Assembly: GCA_947584825.1 (NCBI GenBank)
Contig: CANPWR010000089.1
Location: 1-5,156 of the forward strand
DNA length: 5,156 bases
Reading direction: 5' to 3'
Source of the DNA: an uncultured Clostridia bacterium
GTDB lineage: Bacteria; Bacillota; Clostridia; Oscillospirales; Ruminococcaceae
Shown here piece by piece: positions 4,702 to 5,156 of this stretch (the stretch's first letter is position 1; each line of letters begins with the position of its first letter). Below the pieces are notes generated by a model, which was not told where the DNA came from, searched no databases, and saw only the letters and a program-made list of their open reading frames with translations. Both the position numbers and the translations under genes were made by a program.

Positions 4702-5046
4702 TTAAAGCAGCTTGATTTGAATGCCAACTGCTCCATATTTCTCTTGAAGTTCCTTTGAATAATACTCCTCCATATCTTTCGGAGAAGCAGTTCCAATATT
4801 CTGTTCGGTGTATCCGCACTCCAATAGCGGAAGCTTACGGTAGAGTTCTTCAAAAGAATCAAAGACAAAAAGGTTTACAACTTCTACCACCAGCGTTTCA
4901 CTTGGGTTATCTGTATTAATAAATCGAATATAATCACCGATTTGAATTTTCTTTCTTTTTTCATCATATAAACGTAATTCAATGGTTTTCTTTCCGTTCT
5001 GAATTCTTTGAAACGGTGACGGATTTAATTTCATTATGTGTTCCAT
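4702..5046 (-). CDS. ASCH-domain protein, probable RNA-binding
   Basis: This small cytoplasmic protein has an ASCH fold, a PUA-like beta-barrel thought to bind RNA or modified nucleotides; most members have no proven function. The 114-residue sequence has the usual family order. MKLNPSPFQRIQNGKKTIELR (5-25) resembles the conserved strand and the G-x-K-T-I-E-x-R segment. Next come DEKRKKIQIGDYIRFIN (28-44) and a central VVEVVNLFVFDSFEELY (53-69). The C-terminal helix and strand are EEYYSKELQEKYGAVGIQIKL (about 93-113), with the typical YG-x-x-G-I-x-I ending. The ATG at 5046 has AGAGGA (5055-5060) 8 nt upstream; starting at Met5 is possible but has a weaker site. It ends just before the next unit's promoter with no clear terminator between. 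Its context gives no clue to function. Confidence 0.85.
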   Translation of the reverse strand: MEHIMKLNPSPFQRIQNGKKTIELRLYDEKRKKIQIGDYIRFINTDNPSETLVVEVVNLFVFDSFEELYRKLPLLECGYTEQNIGTASPKDMEEYYSKELQEKYGAVGIQIKLL

Positions 5047-5112
5047 ATACTCATTCCTCTACAAAACATTAAATATGACAAATATACAATTACCTTTAGA
5101 TAATAGCTTAAA

Positions 5113-5156
5113 CTATATCCACCATTCTGGAGTCAATTCACCCAATTTCAAAGTTT
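5113..5156 (-). CDS. Possible C-terminal tail of a gene entering from the right edge
   Basis: One minus-strand frame from the window edge reads TLKLGELTPEWWI and stops at TAG (5113-5115). The composition, with a Trp pair right before the stop, looks like a real protein end, and the position 66 nt upstream of the ASCH gene suits a preceding gene. Only 13 residues are visible and I cannot assign a family; chance openness over this length is quite possible. Confidence 0.3.
   Translation of the reverse strand, partial: TLKLGELTPEWWI

Noticed and set aside
4653..4868. A second minus-strand frame within and beyond the ASCH gene
   Set aside because: It overlaps the ASCH gene in another frame and runs through the promoter of the next unit; no family resemblance.

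Overview
The window looks like a chromosomal segment of a low-GC, Gram-positive Clostridia-type bacterium, probably a gut Ruminococcus/Oscillospiraceae relative. This is an inference from the AT-rich sequence, strong AGGAGG ribosome-binding sites, vegetative-type TTGACA/TATAAT promoters, the rpmG-secE-nusG order and a short AbrB-like regulator with a cysteine-rich tail. Every gene I can support lies on the minus strand, so the window reads right to left. I see no credible plus-strand gene, tRNA, rRNA, CRISPR array or insertion sequence.

Right part (about 5156 down to 4290): a possible C-terminal tail of an unidentified gene enters at the edge. It is followed by a small ASCH-domain protein. 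A strong extended -10 promoter then drives a two-gene unit: a 103-residue single-pass membrane protein of unknown function, followed after one base by proS. The membrane gene's Shine-Dalgarno sequence is 27 nt from its ATG, but a 6-bp hairpin between them would bring it to a normal distance.

Middle (4288 to 1275): proS encodes a prolyl-tRNA synthetase of the eukaryote/archaeal-like class, with no bacterial editing insertion and with a C-terminal zinc domain ending in Tyr. After it, a near-consensus promoter drives an AbrB-like regulator carrying two CXXC pairs. A 241-nt spacer with several palindromes follows; part of it looks like a dispersed intergenic repeat running up to the next gene. 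That gene is a GT2 (GtrB/DPM1-like) membrane glycosyltransferase.

Left part (about 1180 down to 1): the rpmG-secE-nusG operon encodes ribosomal protein bL33, the SecE translocase subunit and the NusG elongation factor, which is cut by the window edge. Its promoter is embedded in an 11-bp perfect inverted repeat followed by a T-run. That repeat could terminate transcription arriving from the glycosyltransferase while the downstream transcript starts in its loop. The roughly 190-nt leader has a possible three-way junction that would pair with a Shine-Dalgarno sequence, and a 17-codon open frame overlapping the rpmG start by ATGA.

The genes are mostly housekeeping (translation, secretion, transcription elongation). 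I found no convincing novel defence or mobile system. The unusual signals are regulatory: the rpmG promoter/leader architecture, the hairpin-spaced ribosome-binding site, and the palindrome-rich spacer beside the glycosyltransferase.
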